NCBI GenBank assembly: GCA_934432595.1
Contig: CAKRYR010000012.1
Span: 3,454-67,453 of the forward strand
Origin: an uncultured Lachnospiraceae bacterium
GTDB lineage: Bacteria; Bacillota; Clostridia; Lachnospirales; Lachnospiraceae
Direction of reading: 5' to 3'
DNA length: 64,000 nt
In this document: positions 63,593 through 64,000 of the stretch, in pieces
How the letters are laid out: each line of letters opens with the position of its first letter
Position numbering within the stretch: the first letter of the stretch is position 1
Position numbers and translations under genes: made by a program
Notes under the pieces: model-generated
Told to the model about the DNA's origin: nothing
Database searches by the model: none
The model's input: the letters and a program-made list of their open reading frames with translations, nothing else

Positions 63593-64000
63593 TTAACAAG
63601 TAACACACCTTTCGGTGTAGTAATCTAACATTGAGACTAATCCAAATGAGGTTAGTCTCTTTATACTTATAGCCTTTTGTATCCATCCGTTGTGGGCAAG
63701 TCTTGCATATCTGTCTCCGCAATACGCTATTTTAAATGCTGCCCATCTTGGTACATCAATTTTCATACTTCCAATTTTAAAGTAATTTATCCAACCTCTG
63801 ATGAGTTGATTTAATTTCTCCACCTTGTAGCTGTTGCTAACGCCCCAGCTACCGCATGTGAGTTCTTTCATTCTTTTCTTAAACTTCGCTACTGATTTTG
63901 CATGTTTTATAGTTCTGCCTATAATAGTCATAAGCTTGTCATGGTTTACCGTGTCAAAGAACTTTTCCAAGTCAATGTCTACAATCCAATCGTTACCATC
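63593..64000 (-). pseudogene. Group II intron reverse transcriptase/maturase with internal deletion, cut by window edge
   Basis: The frame enters from the right edge as DWIVDIDLEKFFDTVNHDKL, the start of an LtrA-type reverse transcriptase palm, then after IIGRTIK jumps directly to HAKSVAKFKKRMKELTCGSW, the maturase (X) domain, ending FGLVSMLDYYTERCVTC. The catalytic YADD block and surrounding 100 or so residues are missing. The protein cannot be an active reverse transcriptase. Frame is otherwise open, so the deletion is in frame. Confidence 0.8.

Overview
The window is very AT-rich DNA (clearly under about 35% G+C by eye) from a low-GC, Gram-positive anaerobe of the class Clostridia, most likely a spore-forming, gut-type Lachnospiraceae. 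Support comes from the tig-clpP-clpX-lon-ysxC block, DUF1002 and DUF4364 proteins, an EFR1-type flavodoxin/ferredoxin protein, a bile-salt-hydrolase family enzyme, an alpha/beta small acid-soluble spore protein, a CwlJ/SleB-type hydrolase and a PdaB-like polysaccharide deacetylase. Species cannot be fixed from sequence alone. Nearly all genes from 1 to 41.6 kb lie on the minus strand. No tRNA, rRNA or CRISPR array was seen.

Layout. 1-7 kb: cell-surface genes (secreted alpha-amylase, cell-wall hydrolase) and two tandem diguanylate cyclases with the same membrane architecture. 6.9-10.8 kb: two secreted MACPF (perforin-fold) proteins, each with its own promoter and terminator; a third paralogue lies at 36.8-38.6 kb. 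11-20 kb: SPFH/NfeD pair, SpoU methylase, DUF1002 protein, thioesterase, an oddly arranged MCP-tip/Cache protein, an EFR1 protein with a repeat-rich tail, and a bile salt hydrolase-like enzyme. 19.3-23.2 kb: a SigV/RsiV-type sigma/anti-sigma pair beside an SGNH hydrolase and an MBOAT acyltransferase, suggesting an envelope-stress and O-acylation island. 23.2-24.2 kb: decayed IS and regulator fragments.

24.3-34.9 kb is the most unusual region. A PdaB-like polysaccharide deacetylase gene is cut after its third catalytic motif. Its N-terminal half (34.3-34.9 kb) sits beside a large serine recombinase. Four copies of the missing C-terminal half lie downstream, each beginning exactly at the same GA dinucleotide and each preceded by a terminator and a conserved arm. 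Joining the left end to the nearest right end recreates a 44-bp, nearly palindromic attP with GA at its centre. Between the copies are small cargo modules (methyltransferase, broken acetyltransferase, small membrane proteins, a secreted protein); one module of about 2.05 kb is duplicated. This looks like a serine-recombinase cassette array interrupting a sporulation-type gene, comparable in logic to skin elements in sigK, but with several alternative 3' exons.

35-46 kb: degenerate SGNH protein, third MACPF, a degenerate diacylglycerol-kinase-like protein with a TerB/AAA+ SpoVK-like ATPase, then plus-strand ComEC-like hydrolase, radical SAM protein and DUF4364, and a MATE exporter. 46-56 kb: housekeeping proteostasis operon (ysxC, lon, clpX, clpP, tig), a broken transporter/CPBP chimera, a Big2-SGNH protein and glmM, with a possible small RNA upstream. 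56.4-64 kb: LytTR two-component system behind a near-consensus promoter, SASP, AGCS symporter, DJ-1 protein, pyrG, and the 3' end of a deleted group II intron at the right edge.
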